DNA from: Psychroserpens sp.
Lineage (GTDB): Bacteria; Bacteroidota; Bacteroidia; Flavobacteriales; Flavobacteriaceae
Length of the DNA: 64,000 nt
Assembly (NCBI GenBank): GCA_017643165.1
Contig: JAEPNY010000004.1
Location: 62,001-126,000 of the forward strand
Direction: 5' to 3'
Shown here piece after piece: positions 42,798 through 51,589 of the stretch. The notes below the pieces were generated by a model that was not told where the DNA came from, searched no databases, and saw only the letters and a program-made list of their open reading frames with translations. Each line of letters opens with the position of its first letter. The stretch's first letter is position 1. The translations under genes and the position numbers were made by a program.

Positions 42798-45077
42798 CTA
42801 TTCCTCTTCCTCAGCTGATATTGTAGCAGGCTCAACATTACTGTCATGTGCCGAATGATACTCTTCGAGGAGACTCATAGTGGCCTTCAGTAAGTCTTTG
42901 GTCTCGAGTAACACATTAAAATAAAGTGTAGTATTCTTTGGACTCGATTCTTCTGTACGCGTGCGTTCGACTTGCTTTTGAATCTTTTCTCCAACCATAT
43001 CAAACACTTTGTTTTTGTCATTTAGTACTAATCCGATCTCTTCAAAAGAATTAGAATCAAAGACTTTTTTCGTGTCATTAAACAAGGTCTCCATGACTTC
43101 GTCAATCTCTTTTAATTCTTTGATTTGACTAAATTTTAGCTTTTTATGGTTGTTGTTAATGTGCTTATAACTCACATTAGAAATGTACTCCAACGACTGC
43201 GCCATGTCCTGTAAATACCCAAGTATATTAATGTAGAAATTACTAGCAGATACACTAGGTTCTTCAAGCTTTTTAATAAAATAGAAGATGTTATTTTGAA
43301 GATCGTCGATTTCATCTGATAGTTTCTCAACGTTTTTCTTGTTCTTCTTCAGAAGCTTAAGATTTTGAGTCCCTAAACCATTGATAGCACTGGTGTAAAT
43401 ACGATTACCACGTTTAAGAACATTGGCTATGTTACTAGCACTTTCAAGAATAACCCCTTGTGTAGAGCTACTTTCGGCTTTTTGCAGACTATCTGCTGCT
43501 CGTCGTACTTTAGAGTTTTTACGATGGCTGAGATAATTCTTGATAATTAAGAATGCAGCAAATACTAAAAGACCTGTAAGTGCGTATCCTTTACCATAGT
43601 ATAGGACTAGCGCCATTATAGCGGCTGCGACAAAGGCACTCAAGGCAGTAAAAAACCATCCGCCGATGACATTTAATACACCAGCAACACGATAAACTGC
43701 ACTTTCACTTCCCCAAGCTCTATCAGCCAATGAAGTTCCCATAGCTACCATGAAGGTCACATAGGTTGTTGAAAGCGGTAATTTCATAGAAGTCGCAATA
43801 GATATCAAAACGCTGGCAACCATTAAATTAACAGCAGCTCTTACTAAATCAAATGCCGGAAGATCCTCCGTTTTTATTGCAAGGTTTGGAGCAGGCTTCT
43901 GAAATTGTTTATCGATGTGCGCTTTTGATGAACCAGATAATAATTTATTAATTCTTTCTGAAGAAAGGATACTTAGACGTACAATAGATCTTGACAAGAA
44001 ATTAGGCTCAAAACGTTCTTTAACATCATCCTGTCTTGAAAGATCAACAGAGGTTTTTACTACGGCTTTTGCTTTACTTGAAAACCACAAGGTCAATACC
44101 ATGATTAAACCAGCTGCCAATAAGAGTAAAGGTTTAGTGCTTACAGGTTGACTTAGGGCGATCATTGCAAAATCACCTGCCGAAGTTCCACTTGCAGACC
44201 AAGCCTCATAAGAGTTGTACGCTGCGATAGGAACACCGATAAAGTTCACAAGGTCATTACCTGCAAAGGCAACTGCCAGTGCAAAAGTCCCTATGACTAT
44301 AATGATAGTGTAAATATTAGTTCGCGTGAACTGAATAATTAAATACGATAGTAATGTAAATATTAAAAAGCTTAAGCCTATCAATTCAATAGGATTTCCC
44401 GAAATGAACGCCTTTATATCAGCATTCATAAAGGTCGCATTTTTTATCCCTTTGATCAGGATAAAGTATAAGATCGAACTTGTTGCAAATCCGCTGAAAA
44501 TAGCACCATGAAACGGCGATTTCTTTTCAAAATTAAAGCTCAATAATAAACGCGATACAAATTGGACTATGGCGCCTACTGTAAAAGCTATCACTACAGA
44601 AAGGAGTATACCCAAAATAATCTTTATGGCTTGTTCATTGTTGATATAATTACTAAGGTCCAATAAAGTCTGAGAAGAGTCGGCGTAAATTTTGAGTATA
44701 GCCACACATACCGAAGCGCCTAATAATTCAAATACAATCGATACGGTTGTTGAGGTTGGTAAACCAAGCGTATTAAAAAAATCTAGTAACAAAATGTCTG
44801 TGAGCATCACGGCGGTAAAGATGATCATGATCTCATCAAACATAAATTCTCCCGGATTGAATATCCCTTTCCTTGCGACTTCCATCATACCACTAGATGA
44901 CATGGCCCCTAAGGCCACACCAATACTTGCAACAATCATTATGGTTTTAAAAGAAACGGCTTTGGATCCAATGGCTGAATTTAGAAAGTTTACAGCGTCA
45001 TTACTCACACCAACTACAAGGTCTGCAACGGCTAGAAATGCCAATGCAATGAGCATGTAGATATAAAGGTTTTCCAT
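42798..45077 (-). CDS. PiT-family phosphate transporter with PhoU-like C-terminus
   Basis: A 759-residue inorganic phosphate transporter of the PiT (Pit/PNaS) family. Two inverted halves of helices carry the signatures GVSNDAVNFLNSAIGSKA near residue 23 and LPLSTTYVTFMVAMGTSLAD near residue 430. The C-terminal 200 residues (about 560-759) are a helical cytoplasmic region similar to PhoU/DUF47, which could couple uptake to signalling. Phosphate import by proton or sodium symport is expected. The region upstream contains two 11-bp-spaced AATGTTA repeats (45129-45146). No phosphate sensor genes are in the window. Confidence 0.88.
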   Translation of the reverse strand: MENLYIYMLIALAFLAVADLVVGVSNDAVNFLNSAIGSKAVSFKTIMIVASIGVALGAMSSSGMMEVARKGIFNPGEFMFDEIMIIFTAVMLTDILLLDFFNTLGLPTSTTVSIVFELLGASVCVAILKIYADSSQTLLDLSNYINNEQAIKIILGILLSVVIAFTVGAIVQFVSRLLLSFNFEKKSPFHGAIFSGFATSSILYFILIKGIKNATFMNADIKAFISGNPIELIGLSFLIFTLLSYLIIQFTRTNIYTIIIVIGTFALAVAFAGNDLVNFIGVPIAAYNSYEAWSASGTSAGDFAMIALSQPVSTKPLLLLAAGLIMVLTLWFSSKAKAVVKTSVDLSRQDDVKERFEPNFLSRSIVRLSILSSERINKLLSGSSKAHIDKQFQKPAPNLAIKTEDLPAFDLVRAAVNLMVASVLISIATSMKLPLSTTYVTFMVAMGTSLADRAWGSESAVYRVAGVLNVIGGWFFTALSAFVAAAIMALVLYYGKGYALTGLLVFAAFLIIKNYLSHRKNSKVRRAADSLQKAESSSTQGVILESASNIANVLKRGNRIYTSAINGLGTQNLKLLKKNKKNVEKLSDEIDDLQNNIFYFIKKLEEPSVSASNFYINILGYLQDMAQSLEYISNVSYKHINNNHKKLKFSQIKELKEIDEVMETLFNDTKKVFDSNSFEEIGLVLNDKNKVFDMVGEKIQKQVERTRTEESSPKNTTLYFNVLLETKDLLKATMSLLEEYHSAHDSNVEPATISAEEEE

Positions 45078-45128
45078 GTAGAATACTAAAATTTAACGAT
45101 CACAAATTTCACATAATAAATTGAACAC

Positions 45129-45146
45129 AATGTTACCATAATGTTA
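45129..45146. promoter_or_regulatory. Pho-box-like repeat pair upstream of the phosphate transporter
   Basis: AATGTTA occurs at 45129-45135 and 45140-45146, exactly 11 bp apart, 52 bases before the PiT start. Reverse-read it is TTAACATT-like, similar to PhoP/PhoB recognition repeats. Orientation relative to PiT is opposite to that of the 45278 array relative to its gene. Confidence 0.4.
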
Positions 45147-45277
45147 TGTTCTTCTCATACATAGATGAGATTTCATTTAACGAATCCTCTATGGTGTTGG
45201 TTTATGATCTTCAATGTTATCAAAATAATCAGTTTTAAGGATATTTAAATCACTGAAAAACAACAAATTAAAAGTTT

Positions 45278-45306
45278 AATGTTAATTTAATGTTACGCAA
45301 ATGTTT
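45278..45306 (+). promoter_or_regulatory. Three phased AATGTTA repeats, Pho-box-like
   Basis: AATGTTA at 45278-45284 and 45289-45295 and AATGTTT at 45300-45306 are spaced exactly 11 bp apart. The last one merges with the -33 box of the 45374 gene. Direct repeats on one face of the helix, ending at the -33 box, are the layout of PhoB-class activators. Confidence 0.6.
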
Positions 45307-45334
45307 GAATATTGTAAACAATTATATATATTTG
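45304..45334 (+). promoter_or_regulatory. Promoter of the MORN-type gene
   Basis: TTTG (45304-45307) is followed after exactly 19 bases by TATATTTG (45327-45334), both perfect. The ATG is at 45374. Confidence 0.85.
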
Positions 45335-45373
45335 TTACGTAAACATTAATAAGAATCCCAAAAACCAAGACAT

Positions 45374-45730
45374 ATGAAGAAGATTATTGCATTACTAATG
45401 ATATTGAGTGTTTCATTTTCGTTTGCTCAAGAGCAGTCTAAAGTTGAATTAACAAAAGATGGTGATTTAACTATGGCCACTTATTATTATGAAGATGGAA
45501 GTATAGAACAGCAAGGAACGTTTAATGCTGAGGGTAAATTACACGGTGTATGGACCAGTTATGATATCAATGGCAAAAAAGTAGCTATGGGTAAATACAT
45601 CAATGGTAAGAAAGACGGAAAATGGTTATTTTGGACCAATAATACGTTAAAAGAAGTGGACTATGTTGATTCCAAAGTTGCTAGTGTTAACGAATGGACC
45701 GATAAAGTCAAAGTGGCAGTGAACAAATAA
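45374..45730 (+). CDS. Secreted MORN/YwqK-like small protein
   Basis: A 118-residue secreted protein. The signal peptide is residues 1-18 (ending SFAQ). The rest has about four repeated beta-strand units of the G-x-W-x-x-Y/F-x-x-x-G-x type (YYEDGSIEQQGTFNAEGKLHG, WTSYDINGKKVAMGKYINGK, DGKWLFWTNNTLKEVDYVD), the MORN-like pattern found in YwqK-type proteins. Despite the common database name antitoxin, nothing here indicates a toxin. A perfect promoter fused to three 11-bp-phased repeats precedes it, suggesting strong regulated expression. Its terminator is shared with the convergent TonB receptor gene. Confidence 0.8.
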   Translation: MKKIIALLMILSVSFSFAQEQSKVELTKDGDLTMATYYYEDGSIEQQGTFNAEGKLHGVWTSYDINGKKVAMGKYINGKKDGKWLFWTNNTLKEVDYVDSKVASVNEWTDKVKVAVNK

Positions 45731-45750
45731 TAAAATCCCTATATAATGTA

Positions 45751-45785
45751 AAAAGCTCGCAAGATTTCTTGCGAGCTTTTCTTTT
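45751..45785. terminator. Bidirectional terminator between MORN gene and TonB receptor gene
   Basis: AAAAGCTCGCAAG (45751-45763) and CTTGCGAGCTTTT (45768-45780) form a 13-bp stem with an ATTT loop, flanked by A and T runs. It serves both convergent genes. Confidence 0.92.
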
Positions 45786-45807
45786 AGACTATTACTCAAA
45801 TATAATT

Positions 45808-48636
45808 TTAAAACTTATAGGTATAACCTATAGAGAATTCAGTTCCTGGTTCTCTTAATGAGAAGAGTTGGTCTTGTGCTCCAAAAGAAACATAATCACT
45901 ACGTCTTACATTATTTAAGATATTCGAAACTTTTAAATCAATTGATGAATTTCTGTTTTCACCAAATGATTTGTTCAATGTAAAGTTCAAACTGTTGAAA
46001 GGCTTGGTGTATACATCTGGAACTAATCCAATACCAACAACTTCTAAAGTTTCCCCTTGTACATTAAAGAATAACCCAGATTGTAATCCGATGTCTTGGT
46101 TATTGTAATCAAATCCGAAGTTGATTAAATAAGGTGCCTGACCTTGTAAATCACGTTCACGTTCAACACGCTCACCATCTCTCGCATTATCCGAACGACT
46201 AGTAAATTCGGCTTCAGACATTGTTAGTTCTGACTTGATTAATGATACGTTCGCGTTGAATTTTAAGTTATTTAAGCCTTCCGAAATAAATCCGAAGCGT
46301 TGTCTAACCTCGAACTCAACACCATATACTACTGCATCTCCTAAGTTTCCAACGGTTAATTGTGTTGGTGCAGATAAAAAGAATGCTTGTTCAATTGGAT
46401 CTTTAAAGTCTTTGTAGAAACCACTCACTGCGAACATTTGACCATTCTCACCAAAGCGCTCATATCGTAAATCGAAATTGTTCACATAAGTTGGAACAAT
46501 ATCAAGATTACCAATAAATAATCGGCTAGTGATCGGGTCAAAAATTTGAGCTACAGAAGCTTCTTTGAATGAAGGTCTCGCTGTAGTACGTGAGTAAGAT
46601 GTTCTAATATTTGTGTTATCAGTAACCGAATAAATTAAGTTGGCCGATGGGAATAAATCGAACTCATCCAAAATCGATTCTCTTAAGAATGATGTTTCAG
46701 CATCTGCCTGTCCGGTATAGAAAGACTTGAAGAATTCTGATCTTAATCCAACGACAGTTTTTAATTTTTCAGAGATATTGAATTCAGATGAAATATACAT
46801 TGCTCCAATATTTTGTTCACCTTCATAAGCATCGATCGGATTAAAGATATCTGCTGCGATCAAGTGTGTACCACCATCTTCTGGTGTCCAAACATTTTGA
46901 CTTGACAATAGATTATCCACATCTCCATTAGCAATATATGAAGCGTCACCTTGAATGTTGAAGGTATAATCGTCAATACTAAAATCTCTAAACTTATAAG
47001 TGTAAGCACCACCAAATTTCAATTTAGCTGGTCTTCCGAAAAGATCAAAAGTCTTATCAAAATCAACTTTAGCAGCCCAGTTTTCTTCAATTAGGTTTCT
47101 CCATAATTGAATTGGGAATGTTGCAGCTGAAGGTGATAGGAACGACTCACCAGAGTCACTTTGTTGTAATGGCGTAATTCTATGATTTTTATCCATCACT
47201 TTAGAGAATGTCGGTGCGATCTTCCATTCCATATTGAATGGGTTTTCGTCGTTATTTAGTAAATGCTTACCACTAAATAAGAAGTTCGTTATTGAACGCT
47301 CTGTATATGTAAGTGAGTTTTTAGTTAACGGCTCAATTCCTCCACCAATTCCATCTTGAGAGATGTCTTGATTAAAGAAACCTGCGGTAGACTCACCGTT
47401 TTGTATGTGTAAGAAGTTGACCTTATATTTTGCTTTTTCGGCTTTATAAGTCAATCCAACCAAACCGTTTAAAATAACGTTATTGATACCTTCAGATCCT
47501 CTTGAATTCAAGGTAAAAACAAGGTCGTTATTTGAAGGATCATTATTATCTTTTAACCAAGCACCATCATTTCTGTTTTCATAGAACGTGGTCGTATTCT
47601 TATAAGAGAATGAGGCTTGATATCCCAATTTATCATCTCCAATATCGTACTGATTACCTAATGTAAACCCGAAATCAAAGTTAGCGCCACTAGTTTCTCG
47701 TTTTGCAGCAAGTTCCTTAGAAAAGCGATCTGTTAATGTAGTTAACAATACACGATCTTCGTCAGTACTAGGAATTGGCTGATAACGATTGATCGGCAAA
47801 TCTCTTGTGCCGTCATCAAAACCTAAAAAGTCTGTGTCACTTCCTGTGTAAGTTAAGTAGTCATCATTAAAGTGCATATCTGGATTATATCCTGTTCCAA
47901 CAGAAATAGAATATTCTGCTTTAGAAGGAAAATCTTTAGTAACGATATTAACGATTCCACCAGTAAAATCTGCTGGATACTCTGCAGAAGCAGATTTAAG
48001 AACGATAACATTATCTAATATATTCGTAGGAAATAAATCCATTTGAATTGTATTTCGATCCGGATCCAGTCCAGGAATATCAATACCATTCAAAATTGAT
48101 TTGGTATAGCGGTCTCCAAGTCCACGAACGAATACATATTTTCCGCCTTGTACAGAAACACCTGGAACTGACTTTACCGCACTTGCCAAGTTTCCAGCAC
48201 CTGAACTTTTAATAGATTGTGCTGAAAGTCCATCTAAAACAACTACAGATTTTTTCTGTAAATCGAGTACGGCACTTTCTGTGTTACGTTTCACTGTAGT
48301 TGTAACAACTACTGTATCTAGCGAATTAGTAGTAAGGGTAACGTCAAGCGTAACTACCTCACCTTCTTTTATGATGATCTCACTTATTTCTTGAGTGTTG
48401 TATCCTACAAATGAAAATACTAAAGTGTATTTTCCAGGATCCAATTCTAACTCGTATTTACCGTCAAAGTCCGACGTTGTTCCAGTTGTCGTTCCTTTTA
48501 CAAGGATATTTGCAAAAGCCATTGGCTCAACAAACTCACCATCGATAACCGTTCCTGCAACTTTACCTTTTTGTGCATTGGCTAATCCTATACAACAAAA
48601 AAGTATCAGTAAAAGTGAGTAAATATTTTTTTTCAT
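45808..48636 (-). CDS. TonB-dependent receptor with carboxypeptidase-like N-domain
   Basis: A 942-residue outer-membrane transporter. Signal peptide 1-21 (ending NAQ), then a carboxypeptidase D regulatory-like domain (about 26-108, with FDGKYELELDPGKYTLVFSF), a plug domain (about 120-245, with VKSVPGVSVQGGKYVFVRGLGD and FTGGIVNIVTKDFP), and a 22-strand barrel to the last residue (FSIGYTYKF). The ligand is not evident; the LGDRY-x-x-x-x-LNG-type plug is shared by a large flavobacterial group. The preceding gene on the same strand encodes a surface lipoprotein, a likely binding partner. A terminator follows. Confidence 0.9.
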   Translation of the reverse strand: MKKNIYSLLLILFCCIGLANAQKGKVAGTVIDGEFVEPMAFANILVKGTTTGTTSDFDGKYELELDPGKYTLVFSFVGYNTQEISEIIIKEGEVVTLDVTLTTNSLDTVVVTTTVKRNTESAVLDLQKKSVVVLDGLSAQSIKSSGAGNLASAVKSVPGVSVQGGKYVFVRGLGDRYTKSILNGIDIPGLDPDRNTIQMDLFPTNILDNVIVLKSASAEYPADFTGGIVNIVTKDFPSKAEYSISVGTGYNPDMHFNDDYLTYTGSDTDFLGFDDGTRDLPINRYQPIPSTDEDRVLLTTLTDRFSKELAAKRETSGANFDFGFTLGNQYDIGDDKLGYQASFSYKNTTTFYENRNDGAWLKDNNDPSNNDLVFTLNSRGSEGINNVILNGLVGLTYKAEKAKYKVNFLHIQNGESTAGFFNQDISQDGIGGGIEPLTKNSLTYTERSITNFLFSGKHLLNNDENPFNMEWKIAPTFSKVMDKNHRITPLQQSDSGESFLSPSAATFPIQLWRNLIEENWAAKVDFDKTFDLFGRPAKLKFGGAYTYKFRDFSIDDYTFNIQGDASYIANGDVDNLLSSQNVWTPEDGGTHLIAADIFNPIDAYEGEQNIGAMYISSEFNISEKLKTVVGLRSEFFKSFYTGQADAETSFLRESILDEFDLFPSANLIYSVTDNTNIRTSYSRTTARPSFKEASVAQIFDPITSRLFIGNLDIVPTYVNNFDLRYERFGENGQMFAVSGFYKDFKDPIEQAFFLSAPTQLTVGNLGDAVVYGVEFEVRQRFGFISEGLNNLKFNANVSLIKSELTMSEAEFTSRSDNARDGERVERERDLQGQAPYLINFGFDYNNQDIGLQSGLFFNVQGETLEVVGIGLVPDVYTKPFNSLNFTLNKSFGENRNSSIDLKVSNILNNVRRSDYVSFGAQDQLFSLREPGTEFSIGYTYKF

Positions 48637-48755
48637 AGTGTGTTAATTAACTAAACATACTACCCATTAAATCCTTAACGAGTAGTAGTTATAATTGTTA
48701 AAGTTTATTTGAAACTTTAGTAAAAACTAATAAGCGTTAACTAGTGATTATTGGT

Positions 48756-50027
48756 TTAGAACCCTAAACCACCAGCAATATTTGCATAAGTCCAAGCTAA
48801 TGCAGAGGTTGTAGCGCCAACTGTGTTTTCACCTTCATTGATTGCAGACGCAGTTGAACCAAATCCGGTTACTGTAACAGTTTCTGCGTTGTTTTTGAAG
48901 ATGCTCAATACATCAGATACTCCTGCAGGAAGAACAATCTCCCAAGTTCCAAATGTTAGATCACCGTTATTGTAGTTTGTAGCAACACCATCGTTGTCCA
49001 ACTCTACATCTGAAGTGTCTTTGAATCCGAATGCGTAGATATTATTAGTAGCTCCAGTCGCGTTACTTCTGTAATCTGCGTATTCACCGTTTACTGTGGT
49101 TTGGTTACCAATTATCGTAGCATTTTGTAAAACGAATGATCCTGTAGCAGATCCTTCTGGACCGTCAATTTCAAAAGCGTGGTCAGAAACTTCTCCTAAT
49201 ACAACTACAGCATTATCAATAGTTCCAGAATACGCTTGGTCAATATCTAATGCATCATCCCCTTGTCCCCAGACTAATAAGTTTGTTGCATTAACTGTTC
49301 CACCAAAAAACTCAATACCATCATCTACGTTTGCAACAATTTCAATATTATCGATTGTAGTACCAGTACCAACACCTCCTAAAGTAAGACCGTTGATTTC
49401 GTTTCCTTCACCGATTAATGCGCCACCGTGACGAATAGATACATATTGTAATACACCAGAGTTATCAGCAGCGTCAGAACCACCATATAATCCGAATGTA
49501 TCATCAGCAGGAATCCCTTCAATTTGTGCTTCAGAAATCTCACCAGAGAATGAACATGGTGCATTACCTAAGATGATTAATCCTCCCCAACGACCTCTGT
49601 CGTTTTCATCTAAGTTAGTACCAGCAGTCTCACCACATGTGATGTTATCTGTTGTTGTTGTAAAAATGATTGGTTGAGAAGGAGTTCCAACAGCATTGAT
49701 CTGTGATCCTCTAGCAACAATTAATGCAGAAGCTAATGAACCAGTACCTGGAGATCCTTTAATTATTGTTCCTTCTTGAATAGTAAGTGTAGCACCGTTG
49801 TCAACAACTACTTTTTGGTTTAATTGGTAAATGTTGTCATTTGTCCAAGTTGTATCTTCTGTAATGGCACCTGTTACTGATACAACAGGGCATTCGTCGC
49901 TACCACCGCCGCCATTGTTGTTAATGATTGTAGTCTCTTCAATAATGATTGGAGTGTCATCGTCTTTAAAACATCCTGTGAAGATTAGAGAAGAAGCGAT
50001 TAATCCGGTAAGTACTAATTTTTTCAT
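48756..50027 (-). CDS. Surface lipoprotein with right-handed beta-helix-like body
   Basis: A 423-residue lipoprotein. The signal sequence ends at a lipobox LIFTGC (acylated Cys at 19), followed by FKDDD. K-(D/E)2 or related acidic motifs after the Cys act in Bacteroidota as export signals for display on the outer surface. The body (from about residue 55) is a series of short repeated strands typical of parallel beta-helix proteins (e.g. VVDNGATLTIQEGTIIKGSPGT, GVLQYVSIRHGGALIG, TTIDNIEIVANVDDGIEFFG). It probably binds a ligand for the TonB receptor 119 bases downstream. Ligand unknown. Two 11-bp-spaced repeats lie in the upstream region. Confidence 0.82.
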   Translation of the reverse strand: MKKLVLTGLIASSLIFTGCFKDDDTPIIIEETTIINNNGGGGSDECPVVSVTGAITEDTTWTNDNIYQLNQKVVVDNGATLTIQEGTIIKGSPGTGSLASALIVARGSQINAVGTPSQPIIFTTTTDNITCGETAGTNLDENDRGRWGGLIILGNAPCSFSGEISEAQIEGIPADDTFGLYGGSDAADNSGVLQYVSIRHGGALIGEGNEINGLTLGGVGTGTTIDNIEIVANVDDGIEFFGGTVNATNLLVWGQGDDALDIDQAYSGTIDNAVVVLGEVSDHAFEIDGPEGSATGSFVLQNATIIGNQTTVNGEYADYRSNATGATNNIYAFGFKDTSDVELDNDGVATNYNNGDLTFGTWEIVLPAGVSDVLSIFKNNAETVTVTGFGSTASAINEGENTVGATTSALAWTYANIAGGLGF

Positions 50028-50127
50028 GATATCTTTTTAAATGAATTTTTGTTTTAATTCTAATGATGCAAAGATGAAATAGTAGTGTAAAGTTTAAGTT
50101 AATACCAGATTAAACCTAAGTCATAAA

Positions 50128-50145
50128 ATGGTTAATTGAATGTTA
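50128..50145 (+). promoter_or_regulatory. Pho-box-like repeat pair pointing towards dgt
   Basis: ATGGTTA (50128-50134) and AATGTTA (50139-50145) are 11 bp apart in the same orientation as the 45278 array. A weak -7 candidate TATTTTTA lies at 50164-50171. It could control dgt or be part of a divergent regulatory region. Confidence 0.4.
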
Positions 50146-50173
50146 CCCACATTTCTCATTTTTTATTTTTAGG

Positions 50174-50191
50174 AAACATTAATTTAACATT
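50174..50191 (-). promoter_or_regulatory. Pho-box-like repeat pair pointing towards the surface lipoprotein
   Basis: On the minus strand AATGTTA (50185-50191) is followed by AATGTTT (50174-50180) at 11-bp spacing. They point at the lipoprotein-TonB receptor unit, about 150 bases upstream of its first ATG. No good -7 box is seen at the expected distance. Confidence 0.45.
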
Positions 50192-50226
50192 GAAAACTGC
50201 TATCTTGCAGCTGCTAAAATTTCACT

Positions 50227-51570
50227 ATGACCTGGGAACAATTACTCTCTTTAAAACGTTATGGAGACGCACACAAGCGTTTGCGTAAAGAACAAGATGA
50301 AACCCGACTGGGATTTGAGGTTGATTATGATCGTATTATCTTTTCTTCGGAGTTTAGAAGCCTTCAGGATAAAACCCAGGTAGTTCCATTATCGAAGACT
50401 GATTTTGTTCATACAAGACTTACCCATAGTTTAGAAGTTAGTGTTGTTGGCAGATCTTTAGGTCGAAAAGTAGGTCAGAAAGTTCTTGAGAAACATCCTT
50501 ATTTAAAAGATGTACATGGTTATCAGATCAATGATTTTGGGGCAATTGTAGCAGCAGCGGCGTTGGCGCACGATATTGGTAATCCACCTTTTGGGCATTC
50601 TGGAGAGAAAGCGATCGGTGAATTTTTTAAAACAGGAGAAGGACGCTATTTTGAAGATCAACTCAGCAAGAAAGAGTATGAAGATCTTTGCAACTTTGAA
50701 GGAAATGCAAATGGATTTAAAATTCTTACCGAAAGTCGAAATGGACGTACTGGTGGACTCCGACTGAGCTATGCAACATTAGGTGCTTTTACAAAGTATC
50801 CTAAAGAATCATTACCAAAAAAACCAACAACGCATATCGCCGATAAAAAATATGGATTCTTTCAAGGAGATAAATTTCTATTTGAAGATATAGCGAATGA
50901 GTTGGGCTTAATTAAAAGAGGAAGTGAAGATAGTGTAAGCTATTGCAGGCATCCCTTAGTCTATTTGGTTGAGGCTGCAGATGATATATGTTACACCATC
51001 ATCGATTTTGAAGATGGCATAAATCTAGGTTTAATACAAGAAGAGTTTGCCTTAGAATACCTTATTAATTTGGTGAGAGATTCTATTCAAACCAAAACAT
51101 ATAACGCTCTAAAAAGTACGCAAGATCGTTTGAGTTACCTGAGAGCCTTAGCCATAAACACGCTTATAAATGAAGCAGTTGAAGTTTTTATGAAACACGA
51201 AACGGCAATTCTTAATGGAGAATTTTCAAAAGCGCTTTTAGATCATAGTAAATACGAAGCGCAGATCGATGATATTATTGCGTTGAGTATCAAGAATGTA
51301 TATCAATCATCAGAAGTAATCGATAAAGAGATTGTAGGATATAAGGTAATTAATGAACTTTTAGGTATCTTTACAAAATCGGTAATAAATCATTTAAAAG
51401 GAGATATTTCGAATTTTGATAAACTAATTTTGAAAGTTTTAGAGCCGAACGTAGACTTAGATACAGATAATATATATGAACGCTTACTATCTGTTTGTTT
51501 TTACGTCTCTAAAATGTCTGATAGTAATGCTATGTTAAGCTATCAGAAATTAAAGGGTAATCATTTATAA
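50227..51570 (+). CDS. dgt: dGTPase (deoxyguanosinetriphosphate triphosphohydrolase)
   Basis: A 447-residue HD-domain enzyme that splits dGTP into deoxyguanosine and triphosphate. The HD residues are visible: H67 in RLTHSLE, H115-D116 in ALAHDIGNPPFGH, and a later Asp in VEAADDICYTI. The initial REQDETRLGFEVDYDRIIFSSEFRSLQDKTQV-type region is typical (here from residue 20). It lowers dGTP and affects dNTP balance and phage defence in the family. Length is normal. The divergent upstream region has two pairs of phased repeats. Confidence 0.94.
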   Translation: MTWEQLLSLKRYGDAHKRLRKEQDETRLGFEVDYDRIIFSSEFRSLQDKTQVVPLSKTDFVHTRLTHSLEVSVVGRSLGRKVGQKVLEKHPYLKDVHGYQINDFGAIVAAAALAHDIGNPPFGHSGEKAIGEFFKTGEGRYFEDQLSKKEYEDLCNFEGNANGFKILTESRNGRTGGLRLSYATLGAFTKYPKESLPKKPTTHIADKKYGFFQGDKFLFEDIANELGLIKRGSEDSVSYCRHPLVYLVEAADDICYTIIDFEDGINLGLIQEEFALEYLINLVRDSIQTKTYNALKSTQDRLSYLRALAINTLINEAVEVFMKHETAILNGEFSKALLDHSKYEAQIDDIIALSIKNVYQSSEVIDKEIVGYKVINELLGIFTKSVINHLKGDISNFDKLILKVLEPNVDLDTDNIYERLLSVCFYVSKMSDSNAMLSYQKLKGNHL

Positions 51571-51589
51571 AAAGAAAAAATTGTAAAAA

